64,000 bases of DNA from Methylobacterium sp. DB0501 (GTDB lineage Bacteria > Pseudomonadota > Alphaproteobacteria > Rhizobiales > Beijerinckiaceae): the NCBI RefSeq assembly GCF_011043735.1, contig NZ_JAAKGV010000017.1, forward strand, positions 1 through 64,000, given 5' to 3'. Position 1 is the first letter of the stretch, and each line of letters begins with the position of its first letter. Below the pieces are notes generated by a model. That model did no database searches. It was not told the origin of the DNA and was given only the letters and a program-made list of their open reading frames with translations. A program made the position numbers and the translations under genes. Below are positions 34,713-42,897 of this stretch, in pieces.

Positions 34713-35009
34713 TCAGTAGCGCGGGCCGCCGGTGGTGTTGCCGAGCTGCTGCTTGTAGCCCGGCCGCGACGGGTTCCGGGCATTCGGGTTGCCGTGCATC
34801 ATGGTGTTGCGGCGCATGTGCCGGCGCATGTGGCGGTCGTGGGCCCGCATGTGGCGGTGATGGTAGTGGCGGCGCATGGCGACGTGCTCGACCGTCGACT
34901 CGGGCCCGGCGACGGCCGGGGCGGGGCCGGTCACGGCGGCAGAGGCCGGGGTCATGGCGAGACCGCCCAGCAGCACGCTCGCCGCCAGTGCCAGGGTCAG
35001 GGACTTCAT
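34713..35009 (-). CDS. Small secreted histidine/methionine/arginine-rich protein
   Basis: A 98-residue protein of unknown function. A clear Sec signal peptide (MKSLTLALAASVLLGGLAMTPASA) is followed by a short Ala/Pro segment, then a cluster of His, Met and Arg (MRRHYHHRHMRAHDRHMRR, then HMRRNTMMHGNP, residues 45-74). The tail is basic and Gly/Pro-rich. The His-X-X-Met pattern suggests periplasmic binding of copper, zinc or nickel, but this is inference. I chose the ATG at 35009 because it starts exactly at the signal peptide. It is divergent from hrpB. Confidence 0.75.
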   Translation of the reverse strand: MKSLTLALAASVLLGGLAMTPASAAVTGPAPAVAGPESTVEHVAMRRHYHHRHMRAHDRHMRRHMRRNTMMHGNPNARNPSRPGYKQQLGNTTGGPRY

Positions 35010-35218
35010 CGCGATCATCTCCGAACGGTGGCCCCCTCGGCCAACCTGTGCGTCAATCTTTCGCCCCGCCGGCGGTTCCGCTGCGGTACGGGAAATCATC
35101 GAGAAAAATCGATCGGGTGATGTCCTTGGCCGAACCGGCGCGGGCTGCGGGCGGCGTGATCGCGGACGCACCCCGTCCGGGCTTGCGCGGCGCGACCGCC
35201 TCCGCCATCCCGGCGCCC

Positions 35219-37774
35219 ATGCGCTCCCTCCCTTCCCTGCCGATCGACGCCGTCCTCGGCGACCTCGCGGCCTCCCTCGCCGGCCCCGCGGCGAGTGGGC
35301 GCACCCAAGGTCCCTTCAACGCGGTGCTCGTGGCACCGCCGGGCGCCGGCAAGACCACCCGGGTGCCGCTGGCGCTGCTGGAGTCACCCTGGCGCGAAGA
35401 TAAGAAGATAATCCTTCTGGAGCCGCGCCGCCTCGCCGCGCGGGCGGCGGCCGAGCGCATGGCGGCCACCTTGGGCGAGGCGGTCGGCGAGACGGTGGGC
35501 CTCAGGGTGCGCCTCGGCTCGAAGATCTCGGCCCGCACCCGGATCGAGGTCGTCACCGAGGGCGTCTTCGCCCGCATGATCCTCGACGATCCCGAACTCG
35601 ACGGCATTGCCGCGGTCCTGTTCGACGAGTTCCATGAGCGTTCGCTCGACGCCGATCTCGGCCTCGCCCTCGCCCTCGACGCGCAGGGAGCCCTGCGGGA
35701 AGACCTGCGCCTCGTGGCGATGTCGGCGACGATCGACGGCGCCCGGGTCGCCGCCCTGATGGGAGAGGCTCCCGTCATCGTCTCGGAGGGCCGCGCCTTC
35801 CCGGTCGAGACCCGCCACCTCGAGCGCGACGCGCGAGAGCGCATCGAGGACGCCGTGGCCGACGCGGTGATGCGGGCGCTCCGGGCCGAGCCGGGCTCGG
35901 TCCTGGCCTTCCTGCCCGGCCAGGCCGAGATCCGCCGCACCGAGGAGCGCCTGCGCGCCCGCCTCGCCGATCTGCCCGATGTCGATCTCGCCCCGCTCTA
36001 CGGCGCCCTCGACCGCGCCGAGCAGGACCGGGCGGTGCGGCCGAGCCCGCCTCAGCGCCGCAAGGTGGTGCTCGCCACCGCGATCGCCGAGACCTCGCTG
36101 ACCATCGAGGGCGTGCGGGTGGTGGTCGATTCCGGCCTTGCCCGGGTCCCGGTCTACGAGCCGGATCTCGGGCTCACCCGTCTCGTCACCCAGCGCGCCT
36201 CGCGCGCCTCCGTCGACCAGCGCCGGGGCCGCGCCGGGCGCACCCAGGCCGGCGTGTGCTACCGGCTGTGGTCCGAGGCGGCGACCGGCGCCCTCGAACC
36301 GTTCACCCGGCCGGAGATCCTCGCCGCCGACCTCGCCGGGCTGGTGCTCGATTGCGCCGCCTGGGGCGTCGCCGACCCGACGACCCTGCCGTTCCTCGAC
36401 CCTCCGCCGGCCCCGGCGCTCGCCGAGGCGCGGGCGCTGCTGACCGGCCTCGACGCCCTCGACGCGGATGGCCGCCTGACCCCGGCGGGCCGGGCCTTGC
36501 GCGCCCTGCCCCTGCCGCCGCGCCTCGCCCGCATGGTGGCGAGCGCCGCCGCGCAGGGCCGCGAGGCGGCGCGCGGGGCCGCGGACGTCGCGGCCGTGCT
36601 GGTCGAGCGCGGCCTTGGCGGCGACGCCGTCGATCTCACCGAGCGGGTCGAGCGCTACCGCCGCGACCGCTCCGGCCGGGCCGAGGACATGCGCCGCCTC
36701 GCTGCCGGCTGGGCCAGGATGGCGGTCGGCATGTCGTCGGTCGGCATGTCGTCGGTTGGCATGTCGTCGGTCGGCATGGCCGAGCGGGCCGGCGACGCCG
36801 GGACGCCCGATATCGGCTTCCTCCTGGCCCTCGCCTATCCCGACCGGATCGCCCGGGCCCGCGGCAGGCCCGGCGAGTACGTCCTGGCCAATGGCCGCGG
36901 CGCCGCCCTCGACCCGGCCGCGAGCCTCGCCCGCGAGCCGTTCCTGGCCGTGGCCGAGATCGTCGGCAAGGCCTCGGCCTCGCGCATCCTGGCGGCGGCG
37001 CCGATCACGCTTCCCGCCATCGAGGCGCTGTTCTCGGACCGGATCGAGGCCCGCACCCGGGTCGAGTTCGACCCCGAGGCGGGCGCCTTGCGCGCCCGCG
37101 CCCAGCGCCGCCTCGGCGCCGTGTCGCTCGCCGAGCGCATCCTGCCGGTGCCGCCCGACGCCGACAGCGCCGCGATCCTCGCCCGCGGCCTCGCCTCCCT
37201 CGGTGTGAGCGCCCTGCCCTGGTCGAAGGCGGCGCAGCAATGGCGCGAGCGGGTGATGTTCCTGCGGAACGCCGAGGGCGAGCCCTGGCCCGACCTGTCG
37301 GATGCCCACCTCGCCGAGACCCTGCCCGACTGGCTCGGGCCGCATCTTTCCGGGATCACCCGCCTCGACGAGATCGGCGCCGACCGGCTCTCGGAGGCCC
37401 TGCACGACCTCGTGCCGTGGAGCCTGCGGGCCCGCCTCGACGCCGAGGCGCCGACCCATATCGAGGTGCCGACCGGTTCGCGCATCCCGGTCGACTACGC
37501 CGCCGAGGGCGGCCCGGCGCTGGCCGTGCGGGTGCAGGAGCTGTTCGGCCTCTCCCGCCACCCGACCATCGGCGGCGGCCGGGTGCCGCTGGTGCTCCAC
37601 CTCCTCTCCCCGGCCCAGCGCCCGATCCAGATCACCCGCGACCTGCCGGGCTTCTGGCGCGGCTCCTGGGCCGCGGTGCGCGCCGACATGCGCGGCCAAT
37701 ACCCCCGCCATCCCTGGCCCGAGGATCCGACCACGGCCCCGCCGACCCGCCGGGCGAAGCCGCGGGGGACGTGA
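35219..37774 (+). CDS. hrpB: ATP-dependent helicase HrpB
   Basis: An 851-residue DEAH-box RNA helicase. The helicase core covers motif I APPGAGKTTRVPLALL (residues 39-54), LEPRRLAARAAAERMA, motif II as LFDEFHERSLDADL (DEFH), motif III MSATIDG, ATAIAETSLTIEGVRVVVDSGLAR and motif VI QRRGRAGRTQAGVCYRLW. The HrpB C-terminal domain ends with RPIQITRDLPGFWRGSW and MRGQYPRHPWPEDP, which is diagnostic. The ATG at 35219 aligns with the start of E. coli HrpB; an in-frame ATG at 35120 would add 33 residues. A 15-bp tandem repeat encoding VGMSS units interrupts the middle. Confidence 0.94.
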   Translation: MRSLPSLPIDAVLGDLAASLAGPAASGRTQGPFNAVLVAPPGAGKTTRVPLALLESPWREDKKIILLEPRRLAARAAAERMAATLGEAVGETVGLRVRLGSKISARTRIEVVTEGVFARMILDDPELDGIAAVLFDEFHERSLDADLGLALALDAQGALREDLRLVAMSATIDGARVAALMGEAPVIVSEGRAFPVETRHLERDARERIEDAVADAVMRALRAEPGSVLAFLPGQAEIRRTEERLRARLADLPDVDLAPLYGALDRAEQDRAVRPSPPQRRKVVLATAIAETSLTIEGVRVVVDSGLARVPVYEPDLGLTRLVTQRASRASVDQRRGRAGRTQAGVCYRLWSEAATGALEPFTRPEILAADLAGLVLDCAAWGVADPTTLPFLDPPPAPALAEARALLTGLDALDADGRLTPAGRALRALPLPPRLARMVASAAAQGREAARGAADVAAVLVERGLGGDAVDLTERVERYRRDRSGRAEDMRRLAAGWARMAVGMSSVGMSSVGMSSVGMAERAGDAGTPDIGFLLALAYPDRIARARGRPGEYVLANGRGAALDPAASLAREPFLAVAEIVGKASASRILAAAPITLPAIEALFSDRIEARTRVEFDPEAGALRARAQRRLGAVSLAERILPVPPDADSAAILARGLASLGVSALPWSKAAQQWRERVMFLRNAEGEPWPDLSDAHLAETLPDWLGPHLSGITRLDEIGADRLSEALHDLVPWSLRARLDAEAPTHIEVPTGSRIPVDYAAEGGPALAVRVQELFGLSRHPTIGGGRVPLVLHLLSPAQRPIQITRDLPGFWRGSWAAVRADMRGQYPRHPWPEDPTTAPPTRRAKPRGT
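36725..36778 (+). repeat. 15-bp in-frame tandem repeat inside hrpB
   Basis: The unit GTCGGCATGTCGTCG occurs three times plus a nine-base partial copy; the third copy has one C-to-T change. It encodes VGMSS three times then VGM, around residues 503-520 of HrpB. Confidence 0.9.
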
Positions 37775-37786
37775 GGCCACCAGAGG

Positions 37787-37812
37787 CGGCGGCCCGCGGG
37801 TCCGGGCCGCCG
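37787..37812 (+). terminator. 10-bp perfect hairpin after hrpB
   Basis: CGGCGGCCCG (37787-37796) and CGGGCCGCCG (37803-37812) pair perfectly with a six-base loop, 12 bases after the hrpB stop. No T tract follows, so terminator or mRNA-stabilising function is a guess. Confidence 0.55.
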
Positions 37813-37898
37813 ACGATGAATCCGTCGGCTCTTCGAGGCACGAAAGGAATTCGCAGCGAATTCGCGGGAGTATCCGTCCTCTCGCAGAAGACCGCTCG

Positions 37899-40322
37899 AT
37901 GCTGCCCGACGAACTCGACACCATCGCCGCCGACTGGTCCTGGCGGACGGACGCGGAATTACGGCTCACGGCGTTGCGTGGACGCTTCGAGGCGCTGACC
38001 GGCGAGGCGCCGCCTCTCGGACGTCCCTGGCCGGGTCTCAACGGGGCTGGCGATGGCACAGGCGCCCGTGACCGTGAGCCCTGGCCGCTGCGGGAGCGGG
38101 TGCCGTTCCGGGATCTCGTCCTGCCGCATCGCCACCGCGACGGGCGGACGCGCTGGTTCCGCTTCGGCGGAGCGCCGTTCTGGCTGCCCGACGGGAGCGT
38201 CGGGGGCTGGCGCGGCATCGGCGCCGAGGTGGCCGGGCCGCCGGCGGCGCCCGGCCCGGAGACCGGCCGCCTCGTGGCGGCGCTCGACGCGATGCCGATC
38301 GGCGTCAGCCTGTTCGATCCGGAACTGCGGCTCGTCGTTGCCAATGACCGCCTGCGCGACCTCTACGACCTGCCCGCCGCGCTCACGCGCCCCGGCACGC
38401 CCCTCGAGGACATCATCCGCGCCAATGCCCGCCTCGGCCATTATCCCGGCATGGATCCCGACGAAGCCTGGGCCTTCGTCGCCGGGCGCGTTGGCCGGCG
38501 GGTCCGGCTGGAGCGCGAGCGGCCGCTGCCGAACGGCCTCCTGCTCAAGACCATCGTCACGCCGCTGCCCGATGGCAGCACCCTGGTGGTACACGAGGAC
38601 GCCACCGACCGGGCGCGGGCCGATGCCCGGCTGGCGGAGCAGAACCGCCGGCTCGACCACGCGCTCACCCACATGTCGCACGGGCTCGTCCTGTTCGACG
38701 CGGCGCACCGGGTCACGGTCGTCAACCGCCAGTTCCTCGACCTCTACGGCCTGTCGCCCGAGACGGTGCATGCGGGCATCACCGCCGAGGAACTGATCCA
38801 CCGCCGCACCGAGGCCGGCAACTTCCCCGGCCTCACGCCGGAGGAGGCCTGGGGCCAGGTGCGCCAGCGCCTCGCCACCCGCACCCGCTACCGCCTCGAC
38901 CAGACCCTGGTCGACGGCCGGGTCATCGCGGTGACCTACGCGCCGACGCCGGAGGGCGGCTTCGTGACGGTGCATGAGGACGTCACCGCGGCCAAGCGCG
39001 CCGAGGCCCAGATCGTCCACATGGCCCGGCACGATGCGCTGACCGGCCTGCCGAACCGCACCCTGCTGCACGAGGGCCTGGCCGAGGCCCTGGCGCGGGG
39101 CAGCGGCGTCACGGCGGTCCTGTGCCTCGACCTCGACCGCTTCAAGACCGTCAACGACACCCTCGGCCACGCCGTCGGCGACAAGCTCCTGTGCCAGGTG
39201 ACCGCCCGGCTCGCCGCCGCGATCCGCGACGAGGCCGCAATGGGAACCGCCACCCTGGCGCGACTCGGCGGCGACGAGTTCGCCCTGGTGCTGCGCCCGA
39301 CCACGCGCTTCCGGGCCGGGCGCCTCGCCGGCCGGCTGATCGAGGCGGTCGGGCGCGACTACGACATCGACGGCACGCGCGTCACGGTCGGCCTCAGCGT
39401 CGGCCTGGCACTGACGCCGAGGGACGGGACCGATCCGGAGGGCCTGCTGCGGGCCGCCGACATGGCGCTCTACCGCGCCAAGGCCGAGGGGCGCGGCATC
39501 CACCGCTTCTTCGAGCCCGCTATGGACGTGGCGATCCAGGCCCGCCGCGGCGTCGAGCTCGACCTGCGGACGGCGCTGGCCGAGCAGCATTTCGCCCTGG
39601 CGTTCCAGCCGTTCCTCGGTCTCGACCACAACCGGATCGCCGGGTTCGAGGCGCTGCTGCGCTGGCACCACCCGGTCCGGGGCGTGGTGAGCCCGGCCGC
39701 CTTCGTGCCGATCGCCGAGGAGACCGGCATGATCGTGCCGCTGGGCGAGTGGGTCCTGCGCCGGGCCTGCCGCGAGGCGGCGCGCTGGCCCGAACCCGTC
39801 CGCGTCTCGGTCAACCTCTCGCCGGTGCAGTTCCGCGGCGGCGACATCGACGCCACGGTGATCGCAGCCTTGCGTGAGGCGGGCCTCGACCCGCACCGGC
39901 TCGAACTCGAGATCACCGAGGGCGTGCTGCTGCAGGACAGCGAATCGACCCTGGCCATCCTGCACCGGCTGAAGCGCCTCGGGGTCCGGATCGCCATGGA
40001 CGATTTCGGCACCGGCTACTCGTCGCTCGGCTACCTGCGGGCCTTCCCGTTCGACAAGATCAAGATCGACCGCGCCTTCGTGGCCGACCTCTCGGTGCGC
40101 CCCGACGCCCTCGCCATCGTGCGCGCCGTGACGACGCTCGCCGACAGCCTCGGCATGACCACCACCGCCGAGGGCGTCGAGACCGAGGAGCAGCTCGCCC
40201 ACCTGCGTCAGGCTGGCTGCACCGAGGTGCAGGGCTACCTCGTCAGCCGCCCGGTGCCGGCCGACGCGGTGGCGCCGATGCTGGGGGGTGACGCCGTCGG
40301 TGGATCGCCCCGACGTTTCTGA
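37899..40322 (+). CDS. PAS-PAS-GGDEF-EAL signalling protein (cyclic di-GMP turnover)
   Basis: An 807-residue cytoplasmic sensor without membrane spans. The first about 115 residues look like a degenerate PAS. Two PAS_7-like domains follow (LDAMPIGVSLFDPELRLVVAND near 128 and MSHGLVLFDAAHRVTVVN near 258). The GGDEF domain starts at ARHDALTGLPNRTLLH, with intact GGDEF near residue 457; no RxxD inhibitory site is visible before it. The EAL domain has EALLRWHHP (Glu584), NLSPVQF, ELEITEG, DDFGTGYSSLGYLR and KIDRAFV, all needed for phosphodiesterase activity. Both activities may be functional, set by PAS ligands. Confidence 0.94.
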   Translation: MLPDELDTIAADWSWRTDAELRLTALRGRFEALTGEAPPLGRPWPGLNGAGDGTGARDREPWPLRERVPFRDLVLPHRHRDGRTRWFRFGGAPFWLPDGSVGGWRGIGAEVAGPPAAPGPETGRLVAALDAMPIGVSLFDPELRLVVANDRLRDLYDLPAALTRPGTPLEDIIRANARLGHYPGMDPDEAWAFVAGRVGRRVRLERERPLPNGLLLKTIVTPLPDGSTLVVHEDATDRARADARLAEQNRRLDHALTHMSHGLVLFDAAHRVTVVNRQFLDLYGLSPETVHAGITAEELIHRRTEAGNFPGLTPEEAWGQVRQRLATRTRYRLDQTLVDGRVIAVTYAPTPEGGFVTVHEDVTAAKRAEAQIVHMARHDALTGLPNRTLLHEGLAEALARGSGVTAVLCLDLDRFKTVNDTLGHAVGDKLLCQVTARLAAAIRDEAAMGTATLARLGGDEFALVLRPTTRFRAGRLAGRLIEAVGRDYDIDGTRVTVGLSVGLALTPRDGTDPEGLLRAADMALYRAKAEGRGIHRFFEPAMDVAIQARRGVELDLRTALAEQHFALAFQPFLGLDHNRIAGFEALLRWHHPVRGVVSPAAFVPIAEETGMIVPLGEWVLRRACREAARWPEPVRVSVNLSPVQFRGGDIDATVIAALREAGLDPHRLELEITEGVLLQDSESTLAILHRLKRLGVRIAMDDFGTGYSSLGYLRAFPFDKIKIDRAFVADLSVRPDALAIVRAVTTLADSLGMTTTAEGVETEEQLAHLRQAGCTEVQGYLVSRPVPADAVAPMLGGDAVGGSPRRF

Positions 40323-40328
40323 CCTCCT

Positions 40329-40373
40329 CCGGGGCATCCCGGGCTCCGCTTCCGCGGTCCCGGGATGCCCCGG
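40329..40373. terminator. 15-bp perfect hairpin between convergent genes
   Basis: CCGGGGCATCCCGGG (40329-40343) and CCCGGGATGCCCCGG (40359-40373) form a perfect stem with a 15-base loop. It sits between the convergent GGDEF/EAL and ABC-F genes and probably terminates both. Confidence 0.7.
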
Positions 40374-40417
40374 CGGATGTCCGGTTCGTCGCGAGGCAGG
40401 CGAGCCGCCTCAGCCCC

Positions 40418-42040
40418 TCAATGCCGCAAGCCCGGCGCCTCCCGCCCGGTCTTCTCCACGTATTCCGAATATCCCCCACCATATTGATGGATGCCGTCCG
40501 GCGTCAGCTCCAGCACCCGGTTCGACAGGGCAGCCAGGAAGTGCCGGTCGTGCGAGACGAACAGCATCGTGCCCTCGTACTGGGCGAGCGCGGCGATCAG
40601 CATGTCCTTGGTGCCGACGTCGAGGTGGTTGGTCGGCTCGTCGAGGACGAGGAAGTTCGGCGGGTCGTAGAGCATCCGCGCCATGGCGAGACGCGCCTTC
40701 TCGCCGCCCGACAGCACCCGGCAGCGCTTCTCCACGTCGTCGCCCGAGAAGCCGAAGCAGCCGGCGAGCGTGCGCAATGAGCCCTGCCCGGCCTGCGGGA
40801 AGGATTCCTCCAGGAACTCGAACACCGTACGCTCGCCGTCCAGCGTGTCCATCGCGTGCTGGGCGAAGTAGCCGAGCTTGACGCTGGCCCCGATCGTGAC
40901 GGAGCCGGCATCCGGCGCGGTGGTGCCGGTGGCGAGCTTCAGGAGCGTCGACTTGCCGGCGCCGTTGACGCCCATCACGCACCAGCGCTCCCTGCGGCGG
41001 ATGCCGAAATCGAGCCCGTCATAGATCGTGCGGCTGCCGTAGCTCTTGCGCACCGATTTTAGGCTGATCACGTCGTCGCCCGAGCGCGGGGCGGCGGGGA
41101 AGTCGAAGGCTACGCTCTGGCGTCGCCGAGGCGGCTCGACGCGCTCGATCTTGTCGAGCTTCTTCACCCGGCTCTGCACCTGGGCGGCGTGCGAGGCGCG
41201 CGCCTTGAAGCGCTCGATGAACTTGATCTCCTTGGCCAACATCGCCTGCTGGCGCTCGAACTGCGCCTGCTGCTGCGCCTCGCTCAAGGCCCGCTGCTGC
41301 TCGTAGAAGGCGTAGTCGCCCGAATACGTCGTGAGCGAACCCGCATCGATCTCGATGATCTTGCCGACGATCCGGTTCATGAAGGCCCGGTCGTGCGACG
41401 TCATCAGGAGCGCGCCGTCGAAGCCCTTGAGGAAGCTCTCGAGCCAGATCAGGCTCTCGAGGTCGAGGTGGTTGCTCGGCTCGTCGAGGAGCATCACGTC
41501 GGGGTTCATCAGGAGGATGCGGGCGAGCGCGACGCGCATCTTCCAGCCGCCCGACAGGGCGCCGACATCGCCCTCGACCATCTCGGGCGAGAAGCTGAGG
41601 CCTGCCAGGACCTCGTGCGCCCGTCCCTCCAGCGCGTAGCCGCCGAGCTCCTCGAACCGCCCCTGCACCTCGCCGTAGCGCTCGACCAGCGCCTCCATCT
41701 CGTCGGCCCGGTCGGGATCGGCGAGCCCGGTCTCGATCTCGCGCAGCTCCGCCGCGATCTCGCTCACGGGGCCGGCGCCGTCCATCACCTCGGACAGCAC
41801 GGAGCGGCCGGCCATCTCGCCGACGTCCTGGCTGAAATACCCGATGGTGATGCCGCGGTCGGTCGAGACCTGGCCCTCGTCGGGCTGCTCCTCGCCGGTG
41901 ATCATCCGGAACAGGGTCGTCTTGCCGGCGCCGTTGGGGCCGACGAGACCGATCTTCTCGCCGCGCTGGAGCGCGGCGGACGCCTCGATGAAGAGGATCT
42001 GGTTGCCGTTCTGCTTGCCGATCTTGTCGAGGCGGATCAT
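40418..42040 (-). CDS. ABC-F family ATPase (EttA/Uup/YbiT-like)
   Basis: A 540-residue soluble protein with two ABC cassettes and no membrane domain. Cassette 1 has GPNGAGKT, LSGGWKMRVALARILL and MLLDEPSNHLDLES. Cassette 2 has GVNGAGKS, LSGGEKARLAMARMLY and LVLDEPTNHLD. The linker between them (residues about 250-315) is the charged ABC_tran_Xtn region (YEQQRALSEAQQQAQFERQQ, KFIERFKARA). ABC-F proteins act on the ribosome, in translation control or antibiotic protection. The ATG at 42040 gives the usual N-terminus MIRLDKIGK, though no good ribosome site precedes it. Confidence 0.94.
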   Translation of the reverse strand: MIRLDKIGKQNGNQILFIEASAALQRGEKIGLVGPNGAGKTTLFRMITGEEQPDEGQVSTDRGITIGYFSQDVGEMAGRSVLSEVMDGAGPVSEIAAELREIETGLADPDRADEMEALVERYGEVQGRFEELGGYALEGRAHEVLAGLSFSPEMVEGDVGALSGGWKMRVALARILLMNPDVMLLDEPSNHLDLESLIWLESFLKGFDGALLMTSHDRAFMNRIVGKIIEIDAGSLTTYSGDYAFYEQQRALSEAQQQAQFERQQAMLAKEIKFIERFKARASHAAQVQSRVKKLDKIERVEPPRRRQSVAFDFPAAPRSGDDVISLKSVRKSYGSRTIYDGLDFGIRRRERWCVMGVNGAGKSTLLKLATGTTAPDAGSVTIGASVKLGYFAQHAMDTLDGERTVFEFLEESFPQAGQGSLRTLAGCFGFSGDDVEKRCRVLSGGEKARLAMARMLYDPPNFLVLDEPTNHLDVGTKDMLIAALAQYEGTMLFVSHDRHFLAALSNRVLELTPDGIHQYGGGYSEYVEKTGREAPGLRH

Positions 42041-42181
42041 GGGAGGCGGAGGTCCGAAGTGAAGGGCGCGCCGGAACGCGCGCGGTGTCGTGGGGATGTC
42101 GGTGCGTCTTGCCACGGCTTCGTGGCGGCGCGGTGTCGGGCGGACGTCCGGGGAGGCCGTCACCCGCCACATCCTACCCGT

Positions 42182-42227
42182 CACCTCATCCTGGGCTGCT
42201 GCCGCGGCAGCAGCCCAGGATGAGGTG
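42182..42227 (-). repeat. 46-bp perfect palindrome downstream of cmk
   Basis: The 23-base arm CACCTCATCCTGGGCTGCTG (continuing CCG) is followed without spacer by its exact reverse complement. It lies 25 bases after the cmk stop and 142 bases before the ABC-F start. As RNA it would fold into a very stable hairpin and may terminate the aroA-cmk transcript. The perfect symmetry also suits a repeat element or cruciform. No T tract is present on the minus-strand side. Confidence 0.85.
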
Positions 42228-42252
42228 GTTGATGGGACGCTCTTAGGCGCGC

Positions 42253-42897
42253 TCAGCCCGGCGCGCCGCCCCGCCCGTCGACCACGTCGGTCGCGGCCTT
42301 GAAGGCGGCGTCGGCGTCGAGCGCCGTGGTGTCGATCACCACCGCGTCCTCGGCCACCCGCAACGGCGCCGCGCTGCGGTCGGCGTCGCGGGCGTCGCGG
42401 CGCAGGATGTCGGAGAGCACCGCCTCGTAGGGAACCGCCTCGCCCCGCCCGTCGAGCTCGCGGTGGCGGCGGCGGGCGCGTTCCTCGGCGGAGGCGGTCA
42501 CGAACAGCTTCACGGCGGCGTCCGGGCAGACCACGGTGCCGATGTCGCGCCCGTCGAGCACCGCACCCGAAGGCGCACCGGCGAAGCGTCGCTGCCAGTC
42601 GAGGAGCGCGCCGCGGACCTGATTCTGCGCCGAGACGATCGAGGCCGCCTCGCCCATGGCGCTGCCGCGCAGGCGCGGATCGGTGAGGAAGGCGGGGGCG
42701 AGGTCCCGTGCCGCGGCCGCCGCCGCGGCCTCGTCGGCGAGGTCCCGGCCGGCATCGAGGAGCGTCAGCGCCACGGCGCGGTAGAGCAGGCCGGTATCGA
42801 GGTGCGGCAGGCGGTAATGCGCCGCCAGGCGCTTGGCCAGCGTGCCCTTGCCGGAGGCCGCCGGCCCGTCGATCGCGATCACCATCGCGGCCCTCAT
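42253..42897 (-). CDS. cmk: Cytidylate kinase
   Basis: A 214-residue enzyme phosphorylating CMP and dCMP. The P-loop is GPAASGKGTLAKRLA (about residues 11-25), followed by HLDTGLLYRAVA for nucleotide binding, GAVLDGRDIGTVVCPDA and the lid region RARRRHRELDGRG. The start ATG overlaps the aroA stop as ATGA; an in-frame ATG four codons later (MVIAID) is a reasonable alternative. aroA-cmk is a conserved pair in alphaproteobacteria, but the rpsA gene that usually follows is not here. Confidence 0.95.
   Translation of the reverse strand: MRAAMVIAIDGPAASGKGTLAKRLAAHYRLPHLDTGLLYRAVALTLLDAGRDLADEAAAAAAARDLAPAFLTDPRLRGSAMGEAASIVSAQNQVRGALLDWQRRFAGAPSGAVLDGRDIGTVVCPDAAVKLFVTASAEERARRRHRELDGRGEAVPYEAVLSDILRRDARDADRSAAPLRVAEDAVVIDTTALDADAAFKAATDVVDGRGGAPG

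Noticed and set aside
36725..36778. Short direct repeats considered as a CRISPR-like array
   Set aside because: The units are contiguous 15-mers without spacers, in frame inside hrpB, so this is a coding tandem repeat. No CRISPR array or cas gene was seen in the window.
35384..38344. Nearly 1000-codon open frame antisense to hrpB and the GGDEF/EAL gene
   Set aside because: Low-complexity translation, no domain, and it covers two well-supported genes on the other strand. It is a shadow of their G/C-biased third positions.
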